Source: Bacteriovoracaceae bacterium UBA6144 | Lineage (GTDB): Bacteria > Bdellovibrionota > Bacteriovoracia > Bacteriovoracales > Bacteriovoracaceae | Assembly (NCBI GenBank): GCA_002435705.1 | Contig: DIVA01000006.1 | Span: 1-23,094, forward strand | DNA length: 23,094 nucleotides | Direction of reading: 5' to 3' | In this document: positions 15,174 through 22,405 of the stretch, piece by piece | How positions within the stretch are numbered: position 1 is the first letter of the stretch | Layout of the letters: each line of letters starts with the position of its first letter | Notes under the pieces: generated by a model | Told to the model about the DNA's origin: nothing | What the model saw: the letters and a program-made list of their open reading frames with translations, nothing else | Databases searched by the model: none | Program-made: the position numbers and the translations under genes

Positions 15174-15641
15174 TTACTTACCTTCGGTTGGCTTGATGCC
15201 GATATTGCTCAAGCCCTGTAGACGAAGACCATCTAACACGCTCACCATCTCACCGTGAGTTACTTTTTGGTGTGGAGACACGAGCACACTTTCAATCAAT
15301 GCTCCCTTGAGAGCAGGGTGCTTTTTGATTTGTGGCAGAGTTTCGGAAAACTTCGCCAGAAGTGCTTGAGTACTCTCTTCCTTAAAACTCACTTTATGCA
15401 CAGCTTTGCCAGCAAACTTTAAATTTAAAGTGGCACTTGCAGGCCCATCCAAAGTGACATCCATCTCCGCCGATTCACGTGGAGCTGCCGCTTCTGTACC
15501 ATGAGACTGTTTCAAGTCCATGGAAGCGACAGTCACCCAAACAGCAGAAATCAAAAGAAAACACACCAAGGTAGACAGGAGATCGATGAAAGGCGTGAGA
15601 TTGAGCTCGTTATTAAGCTCTTTCTTTGCTCTTAAACTCAC
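15174..15641 (-). CDS. TolR/ExbD-like motor protein 1 (AglQ/AglS-like)
   Basis: 155 aa. It has a short cytoplasmic N-terminus with the family motif NLTPFIDLLSTLVCFLL, holding the proton-carrying aspartate D20, one membrane span (about 19-40), and a periplasmic domain ending in VTHGEMVSVLDGLRLQGLSNIGIKP, the usual TolR/ExbD helix-strand finish. Such proteins sit in the pore of a TolQ/ExbB/MotA pentamer and convert proton flow into motion. The start lies two bases after the TolQ stop. Family call is firm; the assignment to a gliding motor rather than Tol-Pal or TonB rests on the downstream genes, none of which are tolA, tolB, pal or tonB. Confidence 0.9.
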   Translation of the reverse strand: MSLRAKKELNNELNLTPFIDLLSTLVCFLLISAVWVTVASMDLKQSHGTEAAAPRESAEMDVTLDGPASATLNLKFAGKAVHKVSFKEESTQALLAKFSETLPQIKKHPALKGALIESVLVSPHQKVTHGEMVSVLDGLRLQGLSNIGIKPTEGK

Positions 15642-15643
15642 GA

Positions 15644-16348
15644 TTAATTTCCTTGTTGAGTGTAACTCTCGCTCGCTTGAGTTTTGTTTTGAGTTTTACC
15701 CGTTAACATCGGACGAGACTCGGTACGGAACAAGAGATCATGGAAAATTCTTGAACTCTCTTCTGTAAGTTCGGTCACAATTCTATCTGTTCTGTTTTGG
15801 AAAAAGGCAAAAGCCAAAAGAGCAGGAATAGCAACAGTTAACCCAAAGGCAGTTGTATTCAACGCCTCAGAAATACCTTGACCCAGAAGCAATGCTCTTT
15901 CAGCCGGGTTAGCGTTTGTTACACCAGCGAATGATGAAATCAAACCGGTTACAGTTCCCAATAGACCAAGCAGAGTGGCGACGTTACCAAACACGGCAAG
16001 AAAACCTGTGCCACGATCAATAGTTGAAATCTCTTTGGAGAGAGCCTCATCCATACGAGCTTGAACTTCTTCATCTGCTCCACCAGCACGACGAACATTG
16101 AGACCTGCCGTCACAACTCGCGCGAGAGATGTCCCAGGGGCTGACATTTCAAGGTAAGTTTTTGCATCATCAAAGTGTCCCTGTGCGATGAGCGTTAGTA
16201 GCTTGGTGCGAATATCATTAGGAGCTGCTTTATAATTTTTATAAAGGGCCATAACTCTTTCGAATACAATTCCAGCAACCAGGAAACCTGTTGCAAGAAT
16301 GAAGTACATAAAAATTCCACCAGCATGAAAGTCTTTGATTAGAGACAT
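15644..16348 (-). CDS. TolQ/ExbB/MotA-family proton channel protein (AglR-like)
   Basis: 234 aa inner-membrane motor protein. Three membrane segments are visible: about 12-32 (GGIFMYFILATGFLVAGIVF), about 115-140 (FLAVFGNVATLLGLLGTVTG) and about 160-185 (ALNTTAFGLTVAIPALLAFA). The conserved GLLGTVTGLISSF loop-helix and the ALNTTAFGLTVAIPALL segment, which contains the pore-lining Thr, are diagnostic. The long cytoplasmic loop between helices 1 and 2 is normal for the family. First gene of a ten-gene operon; AAGG lies directly before the ATG at 16348, and an extended GGGGG run precedes it. In Myxococcus the AglR-AglQ-AglS set powers gliding and related envelope transport; the same order occurs here. 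Confidence 0.92.
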   Translation of the reverse strand: MSLIKDFHAGGIFMYFILATGFLVAGIVFERVMALYKNYKAAPNDIRTKLLTLIAQGHFDDAKTYLEMSAPGTSLARVVTAGLNVRRAGGADEEVQARMDEALSKEISTIDRGTGFLAVFGNVATLLGLLGTVTGLISSFAGVTNANPAERALLLGQGISEALNTTAFGLTVAIPALLAFAFFQNRTDRIVTELTEESSRIFHDLLFRTESRPMLTGKTQNKTQASESYTQQGN

Positions 16349-16448
16349 CCTTATCCCCCTTAAGAGAGTTGATTTTTGACGTGACGAAAAACGTTAACAA
16401 TTCTTACACAATTAAAAAACTTACAAATTCAGTCATATGACGCTTTAT
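16349..16448 (-). promoter_or_regulatory. 100-bp spacer between the purine fusion gene and the motor operon; probable promoter region
   Basis: The only sizeable gap in more than 17 kb of minus-strand genes, so the motor operon's own promoter should lie here. It is AT-rich. A 10-bp palindrome GTCATATGAC (16432-16441) sits eight bases past the fusion stop. An imperfect inverted pair TTGACGT (16376-16382) and ACGTTAA (16391-16397) could be an operator. No T-run terminator hairpin was found for the purine operon and no -35/-10 pair is convincing, so readthrough from purine genes into the motor operon cannot be excluded. Confidence 0.35.
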
Positions 16449-19400
16449 TTAAAGAAGTTTTCCATAAACGTGAACTCTGTTAAATCCACCACATGGATAG
16501 GCCTGAACTTTTATAATTTCTCCAGAAACATGACCTGAAACAGGAAATAAAACCTTAGCTCCTGCAAATGGCTTAACGCTACATTTCTGGACCACTTCGG
16601 TCCAGCTTTCGCCGGACTTTATTTGGACCGCCAACTCACGAGGATTGTTGTTCACAAAAAAAGTGAAATCAATTTCAATCAATTCAATTTTAAAGTTCTT
16701 TTGAATTTTTATTTCAACTTCTTCAACGTTCAGTGGATTTCTGTTTCTAGCCGTTTCAAAGCCATCAAACATATTGAGGGGAGCGTAAGGTGAGATAACA
16801 TGAGTCGCAGGACCGTAGTGCTGGTTAGTGACACGTACAACTTCTCCCCCAAAGGCAGCACAAGCGACATCAACCATTTTCCCTTTGAATTGAGTTTTAT
16901 TCTTTTCAATGAGATCTGCGTTTATTTCATAATCTAAACTCATCGGCTTTTTAGTTTGCGGCACAATATCCGTGAAACGAATGGGTTTGGCGCTAGATAA
17001 GGGTTCATATAAACCTCTCACAGCTTCAGGTAAATCCGCATAGAGGCCCAAGCGAGTAAATCCTCCATCTGGGTACAAACGAATGCGAATAAACTTGTAC
17101 TCTCTTGCTTTCTCTTCAAGGTCAATGGCCAACAGAGAGTGCCCCTCCATCACTGTGGTTGGAATAATTTCCATCCATTCATTATTGAGTTTTCCACAAA
17201 GACTTAGCTTGGGAGCATGATTACCAGTGTGATACTTGGTGGAAAGATCGATGTACTTAATCAGGCTCACTTCTTTTAGTTCAATTTGAAGTTCATCAAA
17301 TCCTGGGTTATGCCTCACGGTTTCCCAGCTATCCATAATTTTACCTTGTAGGCCAAATAGTTCAGGATCAAAGACAGGCTCATAAGGTGAGAGAAGATTC
17401 TCTGCACGCGCAAAAAGCTGATTGGTGACTGAAATAATCTTTGCCCCAACAGCTAAATTGTAATCAGCCAAGGGAGAACGAGGACCCACTTTCACAATCG
17501 CCTCAGGCAGAGTGGGCTGCATAGCTTTCATGACAAGATCACGGTAACCAATATTCACAATCTCGTGAGTGTTGAGATTTTTAGGATCAAAGTCAGTTTT
17601 AAACTGGGTGAAATCAACACCTGAAACAGCAAGGTCTTTTAAAAGACCTTGAGCTACATAGGCATTAAACAACACTCCTCGCAAATCACCGGTGCACAGA
17701 CTTACAAAGCCCTTTCCTCGATCAGGACCAGCAAAGCAATAGAGATAGAGGGCCCTGAATCCATCGTTGGCGCCTTGATGGAGCATCCACTTACTATCAC
17801 CGGCTTCTGCAATAAATACTCCAAGACCAATGAGAGACCCCATGAATTCTTTGCATCCCTTATCTTGCCCGTGCAGCATGAAGCGGGCCGTATGGTAACT
17901 AATGGGAGCAGTTGCCTGTGGGTTATGGTAGGCATCGGCTAAAGCTTTAAGAAAAATTCCCATAGAACTAGCAGTGCTCATCGCTCCTGCAGCAAAAGCT
18001 GGAAACATTAATCGTTTTACCGATAAGGGTTTGTCAGATTGTGCCACCGCGTAGTCAAAACCATCGAGATCTTTTTGCTCAAAGGTAAAGTCTGCCATGC
18101 CTAGTGAATCAAGGAATGGACGAGTCAGTTGAGGAATTGTTTTTTTTGAAATTAATTTTATGAGATACTCGAGCACGATGAAGCCTGCTCCAGAATATTT
18201 AAAAACCTTCCCTGGTGGGTTCGCCAGCGCAATAGGCTCGTATCCATATTTAGTATTGCCAGCTAAGAATTCATCCACCTCAGGCATGGAATCATTGACC
18301 CCTACTCCATAGACATAGTGCATATTGAGAGCCTGGTGATTCATCAAGTGTTGAATCTGCACCTCATCCCCATCAGGAATAAGCCAAGGGGATTGATGCT
18401 GACGCAAAACTTCATTTACTTTCGAATCAAGATGAATCCCTTGCTGCTTTAGATATTCAATGGAAAAAGCGCTTGCCACTGTTTTCGAAAGAGAAGCAAC
18501 TTCAAACAAAGTCTTATCACCACAATTCAATTGGAAGTCCACCGCCCCGTGAGGGTTCAGTACACACACTTGTGCCTGATTAATATCTAGTGATTTATGA
18601 AAACGAAAAAAATCTGGGGTGGTTTCACCTAAACGTTTCATGGCGATCAGCAGGAGCTGCTCTTTTGCTTCCGTCGCCTCAAGAGTCGTCTCTCGATGAA
18701 TGCGGGCCTCAAGGATGGCCAACAATTCTTCTGCTGATTTATCTTTAGCAGAAACAAGAAACTTAAAGCCATGTTTGGCTTTATAGTCCAATCCAAGCTT
18801 TGCCAGTTTTAGTTTTATCTCTTGATCGGCTCCAAATACTTTTGATTGCTCTTGTTGAGCATGAGCATCAAGCGTTTTTTGTCCTTCTCCAATATCACCA
18901 TGGAAGCTCGCGGCAGTACTTAGCTCGGATCTTGAAAAACTTAATACAATTTGGCGCGCTCGAGGGTAGTTGAAGTAAAAAGCGCGTGCCTGGGACTGGG
19001 CAAAACGCACAGACCCTAAGGCTTCAAAGTAATGATTAAAACGATGAACATAAGGGTCTAGAGCGAACTTAGGCTCAAGTTTTAAGAGATAAGCATATGG
19101 ATCAGGCAATTCTCGAATAGCAGTGACAGTGAATGGCATGAGAAGCTCTGTCGCAAACTCCACAGGTTTTTCATCAGTCATGAGTTTAATCATCAACTTA
19201 AATGCAATCGGATACCATTTGGCGGTCCGTTCATCCCACTTAACTTGTACAATTTTTTTATCATCAGAGAGGTCTCTGCGAATGAATGACAATTCTTCAT
19301 GCGCAATCGTGAGAAATTCCTCAATCGAAAATCTCTTATGTTTGATCTCACTCCAGACTTCCCAGCGTGATCTTTCAGTAGTTGCCAAATCATCCATCAC

Positions 19401-21068
19401 GCGAACGGCAATTCCATCAATTTGTGCTGGCAAGGCGACACACCCATTGCCCGTTAACCAATCGGCCAGGTACTGTAAACATTGAAACACATTGTAGCGA
19501 ATTTCATCGGGATGATTGTTGGCGATATAGTCAGACTCCCGTAGATCAGCCACGATCAGTGAGCGCGCATACATCGGATCATCAACATCTAGGCCTGGGA
19601 TATCTTCACCTTGAATAAAGCCCCATGCTTCATCTGCATACTTGGGGTTGAGAAGTGAATAGACTAACTCTTTTAGCTCCGCTGAGGATCCCAAGGCATA
19701 TCGACGCCAGGCTTCAACCAAAGCCATGCCTAAACGAACGAAGTCAGGATGGGCCACCCAAAAGCCAGTGAGATTGCGCTTCATCTGAGTCACAACATCC
19801 TTTATGTATCCTTTTAGTGTTAACTGAAAAGAATCACTTTCAAGGTCTGCTGTTTGCGGAAGAATCCCATACATTCCTCCCACTTTTATCCCACCTCTTG
19901 GCCCCACCACATCGGCCAGCAGGCGATGGGAAGCTTTGATGTACTTGATAACAATATCTGGGTCGGCCTTAACAGGAATCCGATAGTGAGAATCTTCCTT
20001 GAAAAGACGAGCGGTGGAAGCCAGATAATCATGCCAGCCAAGAGACGCTCCCGCAAAATAGGGGTAAAGCTCATCAATCATCTCATGGGTTCTAAAAATC
20101 GCCCGTGGATTTTCTAGCACAATCATAAGGCGAATGGTTCCCATCTTATAAGAAGGATTTATCTTCTGGATCATCTCCTCAGACGTTTTCATCATCAACT
20201 TGATGTAGCGAGCCTCTTCTTCGTTTTCTAGTTTTGGCACATAAAAGGTTAGGGCCTCGGGTTTCTGGTGGTGCTCCACCAGGTGCATGACAAAGTCATA
20301 GAGGTGCAATGGGATGGGTGAATTCTGATAAAAAAGAAATGTGCAAGGAAGAGCGAGGCCCGGAAATCGTTTAATCGGCAAAGAGAGTTTGTCTGAAGCG
20401 AGCTCATAGTTTTTTGCTCCCTCAGTTAACCTGAGTGAACGATTAAAGCAGCCCGAAAGATTAGTCCCTGCGCTAATGAGATCGCTGCGCAACGGCGTCT
20501 TCGAATCTTCATCATCTGCTCCCCACTTGGCTGAGAATGTGAGTTCATCCACCAACTTCCCCACCACCTGCGGCTCACCTTTGAGCTTGCGGTGAAAAGC
20601 ATTCATCGCATTGATCGAAAGTTTAACTGAGTCAGGAGGACCAAAGAGAGTTACATGAGGACCTTTGAGATGCTCAGGCAAAGGAGCAATGGGATCTCCG
20701 CCTTTTTTAACATAATCAGATCTCTTGGGGCCAAAAACAATTCTTCCATCTGCGTCCTCAATCCCAAGAATTGTTTTATAGTCTTGAGAGAGATAGTCAA
20801 TTTGAAAATCTTTATTGTACTGACAGAGCACCTTGACTCGTTGATCAATAAAGCTTCTATCTTTAACCCGCTGATCTAGTACACTTTTGAGATCCTTTTT
20901 TAGTGCAATATAGAGCTCTACTAAAAAACTCATCGCCTCAGAAGTCTCGAGCCCTCCGCTCACTCCCACATGCTTCAGCCCCGGCACATGCTCAAAGTCT
21001 TGAGCTTGGGAGAGAAGCTCTTTCAGCAGAGACTCTGAAATATAGTCTTGGTAGTAAGGGATATCCAT
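16449..21068 (-). CDS. Giant multidomain ureide-catabolism protein: malate synthase-like + OHCU decarboxylase + serine hydrolase + allantoicase
   Basis: 1539 aa, no signal peptide, cytoplasmic. Residues about 1-640: malate-synthase-like, with E319 in TIRLMIVLEN and D347 in SLGWHDYLAS as likely Mg site residues, GFWVAHPDFV (435-444), and a VMDDLATTERSRW block whose D560 aligns with the catalytic Asp. About 645-815: OHCU decarboxylase, with H723 (HGDIG), E740-Q741, GFKFLVSAKDKS and R789. About 820-1145: class-C beta-lactamase-like hydrolase, with S859-L-S-K862, Y958-S-G and H1097-Q-G. About 1190-1539: two allantoicase repeats (MDSWETVRHNPG, GNHAP, LYPDGGFTRLGLY; then DGFETARNR, NNNP, YPCGGFNRVHVYG). 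The product would turn OHCU into allantoin, cleave allantoate to ureidoglycolate and urea, and condense glyoxylate with acetyl-CoA to malate. It starts two bases after the HIU hydrolase gene. Domain identities are from motifs; activities, especially of the hydrolase, are inferred. Confidence 0.87.
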   Translation of the reverse strand: MDIPYYQDYISESLLKELLSQAQDFEHVPGLKHVGVSGGLETSEAMSFLVELYIALKKDLKSVLDQRVKDRSFIDQRVKVLCQYNKDFQIDYLSQDYKTILGIEDADGRIVFGPKRSDYVKKGGDPIAPLPEHLKGPHVTLFGPPDSVKLSINAMNAFHRKLKGEPQVVGKLVDELTFSAKWGADDEDSKTPLRSDLISAGTNLSGCFNRSLRLTEGAKNYELASDKLSLPIKRFPGLALPCTFLFYQNSPIPLHLYDFVMHLVEHHQKPEALTFYVPKLENEEEARYIKLMMKTSEEMIQKINPSYKMGTIRLMIVLENPRAIFRTHEMIDELYPYFAGASLGWHDYLASTARLFKEDSHYRIPVKADPDIVIKYIKASHRLLADVVGPRGGIKVGGMYGILPQTADLESDSFQLTLKGYIKDVVTQMKRNLTGFWVAHPDFVRLGMALVEAWRRYALGSSAELKELVYSLLNPKYADEAWGFIQGEDIPGLDVDDPMYARSLIVADLRESDYIANNHPDEIRYNVFQCLQYLADWLTGNGCVALPAQIDGIAVRVMDDLATTERSRWEVWSEIKHKRFSIEEFLTIAHEELSFIRRDLSDDKKIVQVKWDERTAKWYPIAFKLMIKLMTDEKPVEFATELLMPFTVTAIRELPDPYAYLLKLEPKFALDPYVHRFNHYFEALGSVRFAQSQARAFYFNYPRARQIVLSFSRSELSTAASFHGDIGEGQKTLDAHAQQEQSKVFGADQEIKLKLAKLGLDYKAKHGFKFLVSAKDKSAEELLAILEARIHRETTLEATEAKEQLLLIAMKRLGETTPDFFRFHKSLDINQAQVCVLNPHGAVDFQLNCGDKTLFEVASLSKTVASAFSIEYLKQQGIHLDSKVNEVLRQHQSPWLIPDGDEVQIQHLMNHQALNMHYVYGVGVNDSMPEVDEFLAGNTKYGYEPIALANPPGKVFKYSGAGFIVLEYLIKLISKKTIPQLTRPFLDSLGMADFTFEQKDLDGFDYAVAQSDKPLSVKRLMFPAFAAGAMSTASSMGIFLKALADAYHNPQATAPISYHTARFMLHGQDKGCKEFMGSLIGLGVFIAEAGDSKWMLHQGANDGFRALYLYCFAGPDRGKGFVSLCTGDLRGVLFNAYVAQGLLKDLAVSGVDFTQFKTDFDPKNLNTHEIVNIGYRDLVMKAMQPTLPEAIVKVGPRSPLADYNLAVGAKIISVTNQLFARAENLLSPYEPVFDPELFGLQGKIMDSWETVRHNPGFDELQIELKEVSLIKYIDLSTKYHTGNHAPKLSLCGKLNNEWMEIIPTTVMEGHSLLAIDLEEKAREYKFIRIRLYPDGGFTRLGLYADLPEAVRGLYEPLSSAKPIRFTDIVPQTKKPMSLDYEINADLIEKNKTQFKGKMVDVACAAFGGEVVRVTNQHYGPATHVISPYAPLNMFDGFETARNRNPLNVEEVEIKIQKNFKIELIEIDFTFFVNNNPRELAVQIKSGESWTEVVQKCSVKPFAGAKVLFPVSGHVSGEIIKVQAYPCGGFNRVHVYGKLL

Positions 21069-21070
21069 GC

Positions 21071-21388
21071 TTAGGTTCCTCGATAGGTAGAAAATCCGTA
21101 GGGATTCAAGAGAAGCGGCACATGATACTTGCGCTCGGTATTAGTAATTTTAAATCGCACAGGAGTGTTTAAGAAAAAATGCTCCTCTCCTTTAAAATAC
21201 TCTTCAATTAAAAATTCAATTTGATAATCTCCTGCGATCTTCTGCATCTCAAAAACAAAACGGCCATCGGCATTTGTTTCGCCTTCACTCACCTTACTCC
21301 ATTGCCCTTGCAGTTTTTGAGAGAGGATGACTTTAACCCCTTTAGCTGCAGAGCCCTTTGTTGTATCGAGAATATGAGTTGAAATCAT
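21071..21388 (-). CDS. 5-hydroxyisourate hydrolase (transthyretin-like)
   Basis: 105 aa, the normal length for a single-domain HIU hydrolase, which hydrolyses 5-hydroxyisourate to OHCU in urate breakdown. The full active-site set is visible: H5 in ISTHILDT, R43 in DGRF, H89 in KYHVPLLLNPYGFSTYRGT, and the C-terminal YRG-T tail, a conservative variant of the usual YRGS. No signal peptide, so cytoplasmic. I chose the ATG at 21388, which has AGAAGG upstream, because the family begins there; a longer frame from a GTG at 21418 would add ten unrelated residues and overlap the upstream gene. Eleven bases separate it from the puuD-like stop, and two bases from the giant fusion gene, whose OHCU decarboxylase domain would use its product. 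Confidence 0.95.
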   Translation of the reverse strand: MISTHILDTTKGSAAKGVKVILSQKLQGQWSKVSEGETNADGRFVFEMQKIAGDYQIEFLIEEYFKGEEHFFLNTPVRFKITNTERKYHVPLLLNPYGFSTYRGT

Positions 21389-21399
21389 AAGTAATCCTT

Positions 21400-22305
21400 C
21401 TAAAAACGAGTGAACCAAGAAATAAGAATAAGCATGCTGACGCCAAAGCCTGCGCAGCTCAGCGCCCAGCGAGGTTTGTGGAGACGTGCCACGAAATACT
21501 CACGCACAGCTGCTCCAGCCAGACTTATACCCAAAACTAAAAGCCAGTTGTAGGTGTGGTCATAGGTTTGGGGAAAGTGATTCGAGAGCATGATGAAAAT
21601 CACCGGCAGAGTGAAATAGGTATTATGGGTGGAGCGATTTTTAGCATTCTTGCCCCAGTCTTGATTCACGGGCTCACCGCGACTCGAAGCCTCCACCATT
21701 TTCAGTTGTCTCGGAATGATGCGCATGAAGACATTGGCCGTCATCCACGTGCCAAGCATCGCACCGATGTGAATATAAGCCGCGCGACCATTAAGAAGCT
21801 TGCAAAGAGCAAAACTCATCAGCGCAAACCAAGCCAAAGTCAGGATGTGACCAATAAGAGGTTTATGCTTTGTGAGATTCAGCTCCCACACTCCATCGTA
21901 GAAAAACCATGAACCAAAGATAGAGAAGAGACTGATCATGATGGCTTGTGCATATGTGAGATCGGCGACACTTGAATCAATGAGGTAGCCACCATCATTG
22001 AAATAAAAATACATCACCATTAGGAACATACCGCTCATCCAAGTCCAGTAAGATTCCCATTTGAACCAGTGCAGCTCCTTCGGAACTTTGGTGGGACCCA
22101 GAAGGAGTTTTTCCACATGATAAAATCCTCCGCCATGAACCATCCACAACTCTCCCACGTGACCCGCACGTGTGGACTCAGGATTAGGCTTAAAGGTGCG
22201 ATCCATCCACATGAAAAATATGCTGGTTCCAATCCATGTCACACCGACGGTGATATGAACCCATCGTCCAATGAGTAATAGCCATTCATAGATTTCGGGA
22301 TCCAC
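21400..22305 (-). CDS. puuD: Membrane-bound urate oxidase, PuuD-like, lacking the C-terminal cytochrome c domain
   Basis: Integral-membrane urate oxidase of the PuuD (DUF989) family, converting urate to 5-hydroxyisourate. 301 aa with about eight membrane segments. The family block STHNTYFTLPVIFIMLSNHF (229-248) is intact, as are the N-terminal WVHITVGVTWIGTSIFF and the MVHGGGFYHVEKL loop. Described PuuD proteins carry a C-terminal cytochrome c domain to take up electrons; this one ends at WFTRF, and no CxxCH occurs in it, in the HIU hydrolase or in the fusion protein. A separate electron acceptor is therefore needed. Start is GTG at 22305 with GAGGAG six bases upstream; that site is inside a hairpin. 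First gene of the urate operon. Family call firm, substrate inferred from family and neighbours. Confidence 0.9.
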   Translation of the reverse strand: MDPEIYEWLLLIGRWVHITVGVTWIGTSIFFMWMDRTFKPNPESTRAGHVGELWMVHGGGFYHVEKLLLGPTKVPKELHWFKWESYWTWMSGMFLMVMYFYFNDGGYLIDSSVADLTYAQAIMISLFSIFGSWFFYDGVWELNLTKHKPLIGHILTLAWFALMSFALCKLLNGRAAYIHIGAMLGTWMTANVFMRIIPRQLKMVEASSRGEPVNQDWGKNAKNRSTHNTYFTLPVIFIMLSNHFPQTYDHTYNWLLVLGISLAGAAVREYFVARLHKPRWALSCAGFGVSMLILISWFTRF

Positions 22306-22310
22306 AGATA

Positions 22311-22336
22311 TCTCCTCAGAATATTTAGCGAGGAGA
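22311..22336 (-). promoter_or_regulatory. Hairpin masking the puuD ribosome-binding site
   Basis: On the minus strand, TCTCCTC (22336-22330) is perfectly complementary to GAGGAGA (22317-22311), with a 12-base loop. The 3' arm is the Shine-Dalgarno of the puuD-like gene, six bases before its GTG. Pairing would hide the ribosome site of the first gene in the urate operon. It may be a translational switch or simply a mild damper; no known purine aptamer is recognised. Confidence 0.5.
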
Positions 22337-22360
22337 AATTAGAGCATGAGAGAGATAACT

Positions 22361-22395
22361 TTAAAAGTCTGGAGTGAGCATAACGCTCACCCCAG
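22361..22395 (-). terminator. Rho-independent-type terminator after the right-edge barrel gene
   Basis: On the minus strand CTGGGGTGAGC pairs with GCTCACTCCAG (one G-T wobble in 11 pairs) around a five-base loop, followed by ACTTTTAA. It lies ten bases after the barrel gene's stop and separates that gene from the urate operon. The T-run is short, so termination may be partial. Confidence 0.7.
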
Positions 22396-22405
22396 ATGAA
22401 AAAAC

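Noticed and set aside
15644..16348. Tol-Pal or TonB-ExbB-ExbD system
   Set aside because: No tolA, tolB, pal or tonB follows; the downstream AgmX-type, TPR and barrel genes fit an Agl-Glt-type machine better.
16432..16441. Palindrome GTCATATGAC as a defined operator
   Set aside because: A 10-bp palindrome is expected many times by chance in a window this size; noted only within the spacer description.
17634..18611. Beta-lactam resistance gene
   Set aside because: The beta-lactamase-like module is internal to a cytoplasmic ureide-catabolism protein with no signal peptide, so antibiotic resistance is unlikely.
19123..19485. Plus-strand ORF of 120 codons opposite the fusion gene
   Set aside because: Antisense to clear domain-coding sequence, with no independent evidence.
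21389..21418. Longer HIU hydrolase frame starting with GTG at 21418
   Set aside because: The family starts at MISTHILDT; the ATG at 21388 has its own ribosome site, and the extension overlaps the puuD-like gene.
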